DNA of 64,000 bases from Adiantum capillus-veneris (GCA_014529385.2 CM043943.1:104938355-105002354); one strand, 5' to 3'; counted from the first letter of the stretch, positions 1-11,260 are shown. Made by a program: numbers and translations. The notes: generated from the sequence alone by a model not told the origin.

Positions 1-1270
1 TTTGCATGAGCTTTTCTTGCTAAAAGGGGCCTAGGCACCCATTAGCGATGTCGCTAATGGGTACCCCCTGGTGACATGGCAGGCGAGTTGCCGAGTAGCA
101 CTGAATCCAGCGCCGCTGGTGCTGAAAAGCATCGCGTGGAGGTATCATGCCTTTTTCGTTTTTGTGGCGAGGACGACTGAGCGCCGTAATGGCCAGCACG
201 AGCGAAAACTCCTCTGCCTGCGCTACCATTTCGGCTCAGCTCGGCATGCCCACCTTATCTTCACACACAATGTCCAATTTTTTTATTAAAAAAGGCGGGC
301 AGCCTTTAATAGTGGGTGGTCGGTCTTAGTGGCATGGCTTGGGCAGTCATTGAATTAGGCCCTTGGGCGGCCGGCGCTTTGCAAGGCACCATATTTGGTA
401 CACATTTCGATTGACCAAGGCATCACATTCGGTGATACATGCCGGCCATGCAATGTTTTGCAGCAAGTAAAAGGCTCCATGTTTAATACACATGTCGGCC
501 AAGGCAATGCCAAGCACAACATCTCACTTAAGCAGTCCCTGCCAACAATCTCATCATGAATGTGCTTTCCTTTATCAATGGCTTCAATCACACTGCAAGC
601 TTCCAAAATACCCATATACGCCACTCTGATACAATATCGGGCAAGGCATTGGTAAGCATAACACCTTTGCCCTAACAGCCCGTCGAGCAACCTCATCATG
701 AAATTTGTTGCTTCCACTGCGTTCCAAACCTTGGCTGTTGCTCAAAATTCCAAAATGGCACACCGATCAAGCGGACTGGACTAGTAAATAACCGGCCCCC
801 AGTGAATCTTTGTCGGCCAATATCGTGGCGATCGCGACTATGATCACTGATCTGAAAAGACCGATGCGTTCCACAAAGTGAGCACTTCAGCCTGATGCAT
901 TCATTTCATTTTTGTCCCCTCAACTGCAGTTGCCCAGTCCGGCATGGATCTGCAATCAACTCTAACTTCAAGTTGCCATAACTTCTTATCTGTAGCTCCG
1001 ATTGACGAGCCGTAAAGACAGGCACGTAGTGCCCTTCAAGTACCTCAACTCTGATTAATCAAATCCCAACTATGACCACTTCAAACATACTCACTGTTTA
1101 GCATTACCATGATATCCTTTGGCCCTTAGAGCCCCATCTGGTACACTTTTAGCTTAAAAATTGCTTGTTAGAAAGCCCTTATAACTGCTGAATAATTATG
1201 TAGGATTCAAATACACCTGATTGGCATTCCTTTGCTCATTTTCTTGTCATGGAAGCGGAGCGGCAGGACA
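1..1270 (-). repeat. 3' LTR of element A (partial)
   Basis: This stretch aligns with about 7598-8876 over its whole length with scattered substitutions. It ends in GGCAGGACA at 1270, next to a polypurine tract, which fixes the inner edge. About 830 bp of the LTR must lie left of the window. Confidence 0.9.
370..717 (-). pseudogene. Captured PPR-protein fragment inside the 3' LTR of element A
   Basis: Translating the minus strand gives pieces of the PLS-type pentatricopeptide repeat consensus in shifted frames. One frame reads YMGILEACSVIEAIDKGKHI followed by HDEIVGRDCL, the classic 'ILKAC...GK.IH.EI' motif. A second frame, starting just downstream, reads DVVLGIALADMCIKHGAF, the usual 'DVVLGTALVDMYAKCGA' motif. 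PLS-class PPR proteins edit organelle RNA and are greatly expanded in some land-plant lineages. The copy has frameshifts and is not functional. The same fragment lies at 7960-8310 in the other LTR, so it was part of the element when it last transposed. The reading is from consensus recognition; no search was run. Confidence 0.65.
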
Positions 1271-1282
1271 TCCACCCCCTCT
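1271..1282 (-). other. Polypurine tract of element A
   Basis: The minus strand reads AGAGGGGGTGGA immediately before the LTR start TGTCCTGCC. This is the expected plus-strand primer site and fixes the 3' LTR boundary at 1270. Confidence 0.8.
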
Positions 1283-1417
1283 GAACCTGCACAGCCTCCA
1301 GTCTGTGCCAATTGCACTTAATCATCTTCATTAAAATCATCATCAGACATATCACCTGATGTATACATAACATGATCCTCATGAGGCGGATCTGAATGGG
1401 AATCTTCAAGAACAATC

Positions 1418-2014
1418 TCACCTTCTCGCTTCTTGAACAACTTGATCCTTTTTCCTGCAAATAGGCACCTTGAGCATAGTGCCTTCTAGTTCACATAACT
1501 GATATGTCGCATTATCAAAAACATGTTGCACCACATATGGTCCAAACAACCGTTTAACCATTTTCTGCATAGCAGAGTATTGGTTCTCCAAGCTACTGTC
1601 ATAGACAAGTACCCAGTCACCATCTTTGATAGCATGTGGTTGTAGTCTGTGCTTTCCATCAAATGTTACCTTATTCTTCAATCTTGCCTCCTTAAGCTTC
1701 TCTTTAGCCTGTTCAATATCCTCTTGACACCTCTTAAGTTGGCGAATACGTAGAGCAAGTAAATCTTCAGTAGACATACCTTCTTCCCATGGCATTATGG
1801 TCCAAGTCGTAACTGCTTCCTCTGTAGGCATGATGGGTTTTTGCCCATGCATCAATTCAAACGGCATAAATCCTGTAACTGAGCTGTGTGTAGTGCGATC
1901 AGCCCATAAAGCAAATGGCAAGAGTTTAAGCCAATCACCAATATGTCCTTCACACGTCTTTAATCTTAACAAAGGTTGCCCAGAATCCTCTGTGTCCAAC
2001 CCATAGACTTTCAT
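1418..2014 (-). pseudogene. Element A integrase C-terminal remnant
   Basis: About 198 residues. The N-terminal part reads LLPFALWADRTTHSSVTGF then MPFELMHG, the helix after the catalytic core of Ty3-type integrases. It is followed by a charged helix and a beta-rich tail (DGDWVLVYDSS, LFGPYVVQHVFDNATYQL) like the integrase C-terminal DNA-binding domain. The catalytic core with its D, D and E residues, about 130 residues, is absent between this piece and the zinc-binding part at 1950-2080. Loss of the core makes the copy dependent on other elements. Confidence 0.75.
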
Positions 2015-2951
2015 GAAACTCTTTAATCACGTGCTGTTGGGTTGATTTGCCTTCTAGTTCACATAACTGATATGTCCCTCCTGGGCGCTTCGGTTGCTTC
2101 CATAAATGTCCATCTTTCAGGAAATAGCCATAGGCCTTTTTCCCGATCTTCTTGAATTCTTGATCACTCCATCCTTCTTGTCTAGTGAGAGTACTTAGGT
2201 AGCGACCAATCATAAGCCACTCTCCATCATAAAACTCTTCAGAAAAGACTTCAAAAACATGAGCAATATTTCCACAATTGGCATGTAGATAAGAAGACGT
2301 GTAGAACTTCAAGCCAACATCATCACTCATGGTCAGCATCTCTTCTTCATCTTCAAACCTGGCTCTTGATAACATATCTACAACAACAGGGTTATCTCTA
2401 CCTGCAATATGACAAAATTCAGGGTTAAGAGACTTAATATAGGCTATCCATCGTAGCATGGCAATATCCGGAGTAGAGCAGTTTGCAATCATCCCTATCA
2501 GTGGCAAGCAATCTGTCTCTACCACAAGAAAAGCTCCAATAAAGTATTCGTTATCGGTCCTCAGAGCAGTAGCAACACCCCAAAGTTCCCTCTTAACCTG
2601 TGGATATCCTCGTTGACGAGCATTGAGCACCTTGGCTCCAAATCTCACTTTATACCTATGTCCTTCAGCATCATCTTGACCTATAGCCCATCCAATACCT
2701 GTTGGGCTAGTGTCAACTGTTAAAATAACTGGCCTGTCGCATTTATAATCAACTTTCCTCAAGGTCAGAGCCTCAAGAAGCATCTTCTTTAATTTCTTGA
2801 TAGCTTGTGTGTGAACTTCTTCCCAAACAAACCTTTTACTTTTCATAGCAATTGATATAGTACCTTTGCAACATGAGCAAAGTGTGGCATCCAAATACGA
2901 TAGAACACACACACACCCAAGAATCGACGAATCTCTATAACCGAAGAACAT
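1950..2951 (-). pseudogene. Element A RNase H and integrase zinc-binding segment
   Basis: This 333-residue frame holds the Ty3-type RNase H: ILTVDTSPTGIGWAIGQDD (first Asp), a YPQVKRELWGVATAL helix (Glu), VVETDCLPLIG (Asp) and AGRDNPVVVDMLSRA (last Asp), so all four acidic residues can be seen. The C-terminal part reads HVIKEFHESLWVGHRG, the His-His half of the integrase zinc-binding domain, and then leaves the family pattern. A 27-bp stretch at 2049-2075 repeats the sequence at 1481-1507, so the link between RNase H and integrase carries a patch from the element's own 3' coding end. Confidence 0.8.
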
Positions 2952-4299
2952 GTTTCCTTCATCTTTTGGATAGCTTCGACTTTTGCTGGACTTGGCCTTC
3001 TTCCTTCAGAACTGCACATATGTCCCACAATTAAGACCTCCTTAGCACCAAAAGTTGGATTTTGACCTGAAAGTGTTAAGTTAACTTCTTCAAGCCTCGA
3101 TAATATAGCATCACAGTCAGAAATATGTTGAGCAACAAACTGTCGGCACCCCTTCTGGTTTTTTGCTTCATCTTTTGAGCCTTCTTCACAGCCCTTGATT
3201 GGTAGATCATCAATGAAATGCATAGTAACATGTGGGATAAAGTCCCTTAATACCTTATTCATGCCGTTCATCATATGAGCTACTGAATTAGTAGCACCAT
3301 GTGGCAGAGGGCACATCCTTACCAAACCAAGAGGAGTACGCATTGTAGTAAGATCCCTACTCTCCAAAGCTAACTAGAATTGGTCATATCCTGAATAAAG
3401 ATCACCCATGGAGTAAATAGATTTACCTGCAAATGCCTCAACAAATTCATCCACAATTAGGCCAGTACCCACATTGCGGATTGTCACCTTGTTAACTGGT
3501 TGCATATCTTGAAGAACCTTAATGTACCATTTTTCTTCAGAACAGTAAACCATCAATTAGACTATGGTGCACATGACGGCTCCAAAATTCCCACTTGAAT
3601 CCTTTCATTAAGCAAATTGATAAGCTTTGGCAAGTGAGCTTTAGGAACTGGAATAGGACGCAAGCTCCATGGCATGTGTGGAACAATGAAAATAACCATT
3701 GGTGAAACAACACTTGGATCCACACACCCAATCTCACTTGGCTCAAAAGCGAAAGCTTTACCATGTTTCTTGAGCATACCTTGAAAACATTTGATCTCCT
3801 CTTCATTGAGGAAACCGTCTTCTCCAACCTTCAGTTGCTGCAATGTCTCCTTAGTAAACTTATGCCCTATGTTCTTTGGATCCTTGAGTATAGGCTTTCG
3901 AGAAGCCTCCTTCATCATCCCATCACTTCCTTCTGGCAGCGGCGTAGCCACTGGCCTCACTTTCTTTGCAACAGTCTTGTATTTTATCTCTACCTGTGCT
4001 TCAACAATTTCACCTGAATCATCTTCAATATGCATAAGTGCTTCATATATACTTAACTCATCATACATGTCCATTGAATGGACCTTAACCACTTCAGTTC
4101 CGCTTTGTAACCTGTTCTGCCTGATCTCCTCAAGCTCTGACATACTATCTACATAAGATACCTCTTCAAAGATTCTTGAAATCACATCATCTGATTCAAG
4201 CACATCACAACCCTGCAATTCACTTTGGATACGTAAAACATATTGTTTTTTCCCACTTTGGCAAATCATTAAATTTTCTGAAAGATACTGAACCTTCAA
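2843..4299 (-). pseudogene. Element A reverse transcriptase, frameshifted
   Basis: Reverse transcriptase is spread over three overlapping frames (3562-4299, 3374-3556, 2843-3367). The first holds the lead-in and palm start (SLRPIPVPKAHLPKLINLLN). The second holds DMQPVNKVTIRNVG and SIYSMGDLYSGYDQF. The third holds MCPLPHGATNSVAHMMN and the active site HFIDDLPIKG (F-I-D-D). One stop, between YDQF and LALESRD, is TAG where CAG would restore Gln. Another break near 3560 involves two stops and a frame change. The region is dead as it stands but all motifs around the active site can be read. Confidence 0.85.
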
Positions 4300-4377
4300 A
4301 TGTTAACCCCAAAAACCCCGAAGAGAAAGCTTCTCTTTGTGAGAACTTCTCCTCACTTATACCACCATAGTCCCGCT

Positions 4378-5040
4378 TTATAATGGCACTGTGAGAAAAT
4401 CCTGTGCAAACCTGTGTCTTCTAAACTCCTTGCATATCTTTGGCATTGGATGATCACGTAGACTATCCTTGTTCCTGGCATCGTCAACACATATAGTCAA
4501 GAATTGTATTGTTTTCTTACCATCTCGGCTTTGAACCCTGGCATAGGCCGAGCCATCATCCAACACTTTGGTTTCTATTCGCACAGCCGTAATGTGGGGT
4601 TGCCCCAAAATTAATGGATAAGAGGAATGTTCCTGTATAAAGAAATTTTTCTCATCACAGACATCCCCTACAGTTACCTTAACGTTGGCACATGCACCAT
4701 AGAGGTCACCTCGAATCATATTGGCAGCTCGAATCCGCCAACCATGGTCCACATCAATAGGCCATTTCCCCTTTTTGTGCAAGATCTTAGCCATCAAATT
4801 GATCTCCAATCCATGATCTATGAGTGCTAAGGCTGGTTCTTCAATGTCGCCAAGCTTCATAACAGTTTCGGTTGTTGCTCTTGCCCAATGAGTCCTTAAA
4901 AAGTGACTCCTTGGTATACTTTCATTGTCTTCATTTTCATTGAAATGAACATGTCTTACCTCTGGTACAATTGGATTTGACACCACCACAGACCTCGACT
5001 CTTCCTTCTTCATGATATGCCAAATACTCTTCATAGTCAT
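4378..5040 (-). pseudogene. Element A aspartic protease (retropepsin-like)
   Basis: About 220 residues. The motif ALALIDHGLEINLM sits where retropepsins have (L)(D)(T/S)G; here it is D-H-G. Further on, HSSYPLILGQPHI matches the second conserved motif (ILG.P). The fold would cut the Gag-Pol polyprotein in virus-like particles. The D-H-G triplet could be the family norm or a decayed site; I cannot tell from one copy. It lies between gag and RT, as expected. Confidence 0.7.
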
Positions 5041-5205
5041 CTAAAATTGATTTAATGTGGCAAACCGTAACTGACTCCGGCTCTTGTTCACTTGGTATCT
5101 TCCGCTTTCTTTTGATGATATCAATTATCTCCTCATGAAACTAACGTTTGGCAATGCCCAAAATATCACCCAATGTGAGCTCCACTTTGCTATTCAAAAT
5201 GCACT

Positions 5206-6625
5206 CTAAACTTTCTTTAAATCTGTAGCTAATTTAAGCTTATATGAGGGCCCTCTGGGTTTACCTTTCTTTTTGTCTTTAGATGCTTCCTCCATCACCA
5301 CTTCAGGAGCGGTCTTAGAAGTAGGACCTTCTTCTTGCTTGCTGTTGAATCTCGTTGTCCTTTTCGATGTCCCAGGAACTTCTTCATCTCTTTTTCGCTT
5401 TTCCTCCACCATAGCTTCATTAGCTTGAAACTTCGCAATGAATGCATACACTGAGAGGGAATCCACTGGATTGGTCCACCCTGTGGTTTCTCGAATTGAA
5501 TTCCCTACTTGTCACAGCTTCCCATAAGTTACCTTCTCTGTTTCTGCTGTCTTCAAAGCATAAGGCCACAATTGACCCTTGATACCTGCACCATCATCAT
5601 CACCCTTCCCGTAGACTTGCATCCCATATGTAGCTGCTTCCGCAAGAGCAACATTATGCTGGATCTCTTCAACTATCTTTTTCATGCCGCCCCTACCAAA
5701 GTTCAGGCGGAGCATCTCACCTGTTGCCCTAAGATGTATCTTCTTGTCCTTCCATAACACCACGTTCCTTTTATAAGCTTCGTCAAATTCATCACATTCT
5801 TTAACGTACTTGTGGTCTTTACTGTCACACCACATGCATCGGTCCCAGCCTTTGCGTAGTGGTTGTTGTCTAGACTCAGATGTAGACCCCTTTGCAGCTA
5901 GTCCTTCAAATTTAACAGCTTTAAATTCAAATTTAATTCAGCTTTGACCAATTCGTCAAGAAATGGCTCCTCCACTCTGGGTATTGCCGAGGTTTTTTTC
6001 TCTTTAGGTTCCTCTTCCACAACATCCATGATGTCAGCCATGATCAGAGCAGCCACGATCAGCTTATCGACTCTCATCTGTCGTTTCATGATCATGTTGA
6101 CTGCTTCAATGACTACCTTCCAGTCGGATGTTAAGCCCAATTCTCATGTTGAATCCTCCAGCACAACTGCACTAGACTCTTCTGAAGTCGTGGATCAGCA
6201 GCGTGAATGAATAGTTCAACCTTTTGATCCCTCATTGAATGTTGCTTTGTCGAGGACAGTTGCTCGAATTTCTTCTCAAACTCTCGTAATAACTCTCATG
6301 CAGATTGATTTTTGTTCTTCTTCTACACCCACTTCATAAAGATTTGCTTGGTTACTCTTTGCGAATCCTCAAGGAAGTATTCCTCCTGAAGCGCCTTCTT
6401 GAAATCCTGCCCATTCGAGCCTTGAATCGCCTGAATTTCTTTAATTCGACTTCTAAGTTTTGGCTCCACAATTAAATGGAACCCTTCCATTGCATTTTGA
6501 TCATCAATTCCATTCTCTTCCATTGCCTGCTCGTAGATATTGCAAAACTTTCTCATATCCTGACCTTCAAATCGACGCAATTTCTCAGTAACCGTGTGCC
6601 GAGATTTACGGATCCTCTCTTGCAA
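5206..6625 (-). pseudogene. Element A gag region, broken
   Basis: Four short minus-strand frames follow one another. 6323-6625 (100 aa, RRFEGQDMRKFCNIYEQAME) looks like a capsid-type gag segment. 5898-6140 is an acidic and basic linker. 5512-5835 starts MWCDSKDHKYVKECDEF and, with the Cys just upstream, forms a CCHC-like knuckle with spacing C-X2-C-X4-H-X5-C. 5206-5466 is Lys/Glu-rich. Together they sit between the PBS and the protease. No single frame spans the gene. The identity rests on position and the knuckle. Confidence 0.6.
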
Positions 6626-6750
6626 ATTGTAATGCTATTGGGCAGCCTAATGTTGTTGCATGTAAGCAGCAAACTACTGCATCATTTGCTGCATGGAAGC
6701 CTCTTGCGGTGTCGACATCTTCTTCCACCACACTGCTCACCCCGGCTCGT

Positions 6751-6768
6751 TTCACGTCGGGTTCACCA
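6751..6768 (-). other. Primer-binding site of element A, tRNA-Trp type
   Basis: The plus strand reads TTCACGTCGGGTTCACCA, ending in CCA, four bases before the LTR start at 6773. This equals the 3' end of plant tRNA-Trp(CCA) as I remember that sequence, including the added CCA, so minus-strand synthesis would be primed by tRNA-Trp instead of the more common initiator tRNA-Met. Confidence 0.7.
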
Positions 6769-6772
6769 AGAA

Positions 6773-8876
6773 TGTCGGGGGATAAGTATGCGAAAGGTGA
6801 GCCGGGAAGGCACCGGGCCCCTGCCTGTGAGAGGTGCGGGGAAAAGAGGTGCAACAAACACAATTAGCAGAAACAGAGCTCAAAACAAACAGTATGCTTT
6901 AGACCAAAGAACCAACAGTATCCATGATTAATCAATCGTTAATGGAGATTTTTATTATCTTCACAAAGGTTAACCTGTCACAATCCAGGTGTTAAACAAG
7001 ACGATCACTAGGAACTACCTTGGACTGACTTCTACCTTCAATTCCAACGGCCTTGGGTGGTCTGATTCGATTTAAGGATGCTGGTTAATTCCGGATTAAA
7101 CGGCTTGGGTGGCTTAGATAGCTTAGGTTTGGCTTAATGAGATTAAGGTCTAAGCTTGGCTTAAGGGTTTAGAGATTAGGCCTACCGGAGAGAAGAGGTT
7201 GAATCCCCAAAGAGAGAGCTTTGGCTTGGATTAAGGAGATACAGATTAGGGGCTTAGCTTAATTAAGGGAGAGATTAGGCTATGAGTTAGGAGCTTGAGA
7301 TAGGTTTGAAAGCTTGGATTGTCAAGCTTATGAAGCTTAGCATGGTTATGGCTAAAGAAATCGATGAAAGAGCTTACGATCATGAGGTTTTGAAGTAAAT
7401 CTTGGCTAATGATTGCTTAAGCTTGACTAACGAGGACGTGGTTAGGCTTTGAAAGCTTTAGATTAACGCTAATGAGTATTTAAAGCTTTGGCTTAGCTTC
7501 CCTCTGAAGAGAGAGCGCTCTCCACATGAATAAGGTGAGCCCCAAAAAAAATCATACAAGTGTCCCAAGGAGAGCCCCCCCTTTTCTTTTATACCTTTGC
7601 ATGAGCTTTTCTTGTTAAAAGGGGCCTAGGCACCCATTAGCGATGTCGCTAATGGGTACCCCCCTGGTGACGGGGCAGGCGAGTTGCTGAGTAGCACTGA
7701 ATCCAGCGCCGCTGGTGCCAAAAATCATCACGTGGAGGTATCATGCCTTTTTTGTTTCTATGGCGAGGGCGACTGAGCACCGTAATGGCCAGTGCGAGTG
7801 AAAACTCCTCTGTCTGCACTGTCGTTTTGGCTCAGCTCGCCATGCCCACCTTCTCTTCACACACAATGTCCAATTTTTTTATTAAAAGCAGCGGGTGGCC
7901 TTTAATAGTGGGCGGCCGGTCTTAGTGGCATGGCTTGGGCGGTCATTGAATTAGGCCCTTGGGCGGTCCGTGCTTTGCAAGGCACCATATTTGGTACACA
8001 TTTTGGCCGAGCAAGGCATCACATTCAGGCATACATGCCGGCCATGCAATGTTTTGCAACAAGTAGAAGGCTCCATGTTTAATACACATGTTGGCCAAGG
8101 CAATGCCAAGCACAACATCTCACTTAAGCAGTCCCTACCAACAATCTCATCATGAATGTGCTTTCCTTTATCAATGGCTTCAATCACACTGCAAGCTTCC
8201 AAAATACCCATATACGCCACTCTGATACAATATCGGGCAAGGCATTGGTAAGCCTAACACCTTTGCCCTAGTAGCCCCATCGAGCAACCTCATCATGAAA
8301 TTTGTGGCTTCCACTGCGTTCCAAACCCTGGCTGCTTCTCAAAATTCCAAAATGGCACACCGATCAAGCGGACTGGAGTGGTAAAAAACCGGCCCCTGGT
8401 GAATCTTTGTCGGCCAATATCGTGGCGACCGGGACTGTGATCTCACTGATCTGAAAAGACCGATGCGATCCACAAAGTGAGCACTTTAGCCTGACGCATT
8501 CATTTTATTTTTGTCCCCTCGAGGAACTGCAGTTACCTAGTCCGGCAATATGGATCAGCAATCAACTCTAACTTCAAGCTGCCATAACTTCTTATTTGTA
8601 GCTCCGATTGACAAGCCGTAAAGACAGGCACGTAGAGTCCTTCAAGTACCTCAACTCTGATTAATCAAATCCCAGCTATGACCACTTCAAGCATACTCAC
8701 TGTTTAGCATTAGCAAGACATCCTTTGGCCCTTAGAGCCCCATTTGGTACACTTTTAGCTTAAAAATTGCTTGTTAGCAAGCCCTTATAACTGCTGAATA
8801 ATTATGTAGGATTCAAATACACTTGATTGGCATTCCTTTGCTCATTTTCTTGTCATGGAAGTGGAGCGGCACGACA
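6773..8876 (-). repeat. 5' LTR of element A (2.1 kb)
   Basis: The plus-strand ends are TGTCGGGGG at 6773 and CGGCACGACA at 8876, a short inverted repeat. The left end abuts the PBS. The part 7598-8876 is repeated at 1-1270. The segment 7040-7500 is rich in GGCTTAG and AAGCTT motifs and codes for nothing I can read. Confidence 0.85.
7960..8310 (-). pseudogene. Captured PPR-protein fragment inside the 5' LTR of element A
   Basis: This is the second copy of the PPR fragment seen at 370-717. The frame 7951-8220 starts MAYMGILEACSVIEAIDKGK and continues with the IHDEIV motif. The shifted frame carries the D-V-V-L-G motif. Differences from the left copy are scattered, as expected for two LTRs ageing apart. 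Confidence 0.65.
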
Positions 8877-9121
8877 CCATGAGTTGCTACGGCTAAAGAA
8901 ACCATGGCCTCTAGTCATAAAATGTCATCTTTTAGTGAAAAATATCAATGCTTTCTTCCTATATATGAGGCACATATTGTTTAATGGTGTATTTTAACAT
9001 CATTGGTACTTGCAATGAAATCAAACATAGATCGTGGAGTTGCTTATCTTTGCAAGTGTTCTAGGTATCATGTTGAATTGAAGGAAGTGTTGCAAAATTG
9101 AGGGTGTGACCCATAAGCATG

Positions 9122-9217
<96 letters not shown>

Positions 9218-10600
9218 CAAATCCAAATTGCTAAAGCATGCACTTCTTTCAGAGAGGAGAATGTACTCAAACAACTTGGCCTTGCAATGTATAATCTATT
9301 ACTGCATTTTTGGCAGAAAAAATCTAGCACAACTTATTTACAATAGAGGACTGGATTAACTCTTCTAGTGACGTGCACAAACACAGCTTTGGAACTTGAC
9401 ATAGGTAAAAAAATGTATGTCAGCTCTATAGCCCTTGGAATACAATTGACATGGATGTAGTGCAGACATGGAGCGTCCCGCTTGCATCTAGTGACACCAT
9501 GAACCATCTCACATGAACTATTTGTCTGCGCACATGAATCCAATTGGTGGAGAATGCCAAGAGCTCATGTCTTGATGGAAGCATTGGTGCAAGCTGTAGG
9601 AAGAAGCAGAATGCTCCACGTCAAGTGTTGGCACCCTAGACTGACTCGGAACCTTTCTCCTCTCTTCCTACCTACTAAATGTCATGGCATTCATGTGAAC
9701 ATGATGAACGAGGAGCCTCCATCATGATAAGATTGCTAACTCATTTGATGCCATGTGTGTAGGGGCATCGCGGGTCCAACTAGTTGAACACCTTACTGAA
9801 CAGTGCCATGTGTACAACATAGGAGTCTATAGCAAAGGAATTGTTGCCATGCCACCCAAAGAATTTGGTTTCTACATAGCTACTGTTTTCACCCTCAAAA
9901 GTGCTTTTCATCCCACTTAGCTTTTTGGCTAGCTTGGTATTCATAATACTCCACAATAGATGCTTCTGCCAAAGCTACCGAAGTGGTTGCTTGTGCATGC
10001 AATCTCACATGCAGTATAGTGGGTATAGGCTTCAATTATTCATAAGCAAATGAAGCTAACATCCATATATCTAGATAATGCCAATGCACTTAGCCAATGC
10101 TCCTTAGGTATGTTTTGCACAAAGAGGCTAGTAGAGTTTTCTTACATCACTCTCCTTGTTGTACAATGGTAATGCTGCCTTGGTTAGGCTAACCCTGGCA
10201 AAATTGGCAAAATTAGCTCTCAAAGGTAGTGTTTTTGACAAAAGAGACGAAGCTAAGCTACCAGTAGTGTTTTAGTTCAAGAAAAATGAAATTGTTGAGT
10301 GTAGCTTAACTCGGCATCCCTTTGCGTGCAAAAAATCTCTTAATTCACTTGAGGATGGAGGGGGCAATAGAAGCTCTAGTGGTGTCCTTTGTGGGCACCG
10401 TCCTCTGCCATGGTTAACATCAGATGCAAATAGAAGAAAGGGGAAGAGTGTGAGGCATGATGGTAGGTAAGCAAGGCCTAGAAGCCCTGCAGTCTCTTCC
10501 TCCTCATCTCTCTCTCTCTATGTGTGTGTGTGTGTGTGTGTGGCTAGCACTCTCTATTGAATGAATACGTGGACCTGAAAGGGTGGTGGTAATGCGTATG
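8877..10600. other. Non-coding stretch, partly 3' LTR of element B
   Basis: No gene is seen. It contains a CT microsatellite and a GT microsatellite near 10520. The right-hand part must belong to the element B LTR whose edge is at 10697, but its outer edge cannot be fixed because no second LTR is present. Confidence 0.5.
9123..9215. repeat. (CT)n microsatellite, about 46 units
   Basis: Perfect CT dinucleotide run. Ser/Leu or Arg/Glu dipeptide frames across it are artefacts of the repeat. Confidence 0.98.
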
Positions 10601-10690
10601 CTAGTTTCCACCCAACCATGCTATCTTATAGCCTCCCCCTAGCATACACATTGTCCGGCCGTGCCGTGGTCTTGCCCGTAGGACCCTTGT

Positions 10691-10697
10691 CCTTACA
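10691..10697 (-). repeat. Edge of element B 3' LTR
   Basis: The minus strand begins TGTAAGGACAAGGG right after the G tract and TAA. The plus-strand edge is CCTTACA at 10697. The LTR extends left for an unknown distance. Confidence 0.7.
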
Positions 10698-10699
10698 TT

Positions 10700-10700
<1 letters not shown>

Positions 10701-10748
<48 letters not shown>
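10701..10748 (-). repeat. 48-base G/C homopolymer at the polypurine tract position
   Basis: Forty-eight C on the plus strand, hence forty-eight G on the element's coding strand, exactly where the plus-strand primer tract should lie (after CCCCAGA, three bases before the LTR). The length may be uncertain because homopolymers are hard to sequence. Confidence 0.85.
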
Positions 10749-10750
<2 letters not shown>

Positions 10751-11260
10751 TGGGGAATCGTTTTCTTCCTCGAAAATGAATGTAGGAAAACGTTTCTTAA
10801 GTGAAGAGACATTCTCCCATGTAGAACCTTCTTCAGGGCTATCTAGCCATTTTACCAACACCTGTCGTCTGACATGATGTCTGGTGTGAACCTCATGAGA
10901 ATCCAAAATCTTTTTGGGCTCATGAGGGATGCTTGGAGGTTTGATAAGGTCAACTAACACACCTTTGTCAATGACATTATCATTCTATCCTAGTTGTTTT
11001 CGTAAACAGTTAACATGAAATACTGGATGAACTCGTGAGTGCTTTGGAAGAGCTAGCGTATAGGCCACTTGACCTTGACATTTGAGAATGGTAAACGGTC
11101 CATAATAGCGTGGTGAAAGATTAGCAACTTTTCCCGTCTTCAGACTCTCTGAATGCTTCGGAACCTTGAGGAAAACCTTGTCTCCTTCTTCGAAAGTAGC
11201 AAGATGACAATGCTCATCCGCGTACTTCTTATATCAATCTTTAGCTTGCTTAACATTCTG

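Larger units (their letters stand above)
1..8876 (-). mobile_element. Element A: defective Ty3/gypsy-type LTR retrotransposon, left LTR cut by window edge
   Basis: Two copies of one sequence flank a retroviral-type coding region on the minus strand. Positions 1-1270 match the inner part of 6773-8876. The order on the minus strand is 5' LTR, PBS, gag, protease, reverse transcriptase, RNase H, integrase remnant, polypurine tract, 3' LTR. The LTR ends are TGTCG...CGACA. Coding DNA is split among several frames and the integrase core is missing, so the copy cannot move by itself. The RT active site reads FIDD and the protease reads DHG, both unusual for common plant lineages. I cannot name the lineage. 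Confidence 0.9.
10601..10960 (-). pseudogene. Element B chromodomain, running into the polypurine tract and LTR
   Basis: The frame reads HHVRRQVLVKWLDSPEEGST then WENVSSLKKRFPTF, the beta strands and C-terminal helix of a chromodomain fused to integrase. In chromoviruses this domain steers integration towards marked chromatin. After FEEENDSPE comes a run of Gly encoded by the 48-base G tract, and the frame then passes into the LTR. The aromatic cage seems partly present (W in VKW and W in TWE). Confidence 0.85.

Noticed and set aside
9068-9346. Dipeptide ORFs (Ser-Leu, Arg-Glu) on both strands
   Set aside because: They translate the CT/GA microsatellite; the same holds near 23037-23641, 24852-25085 and 30377-30736.
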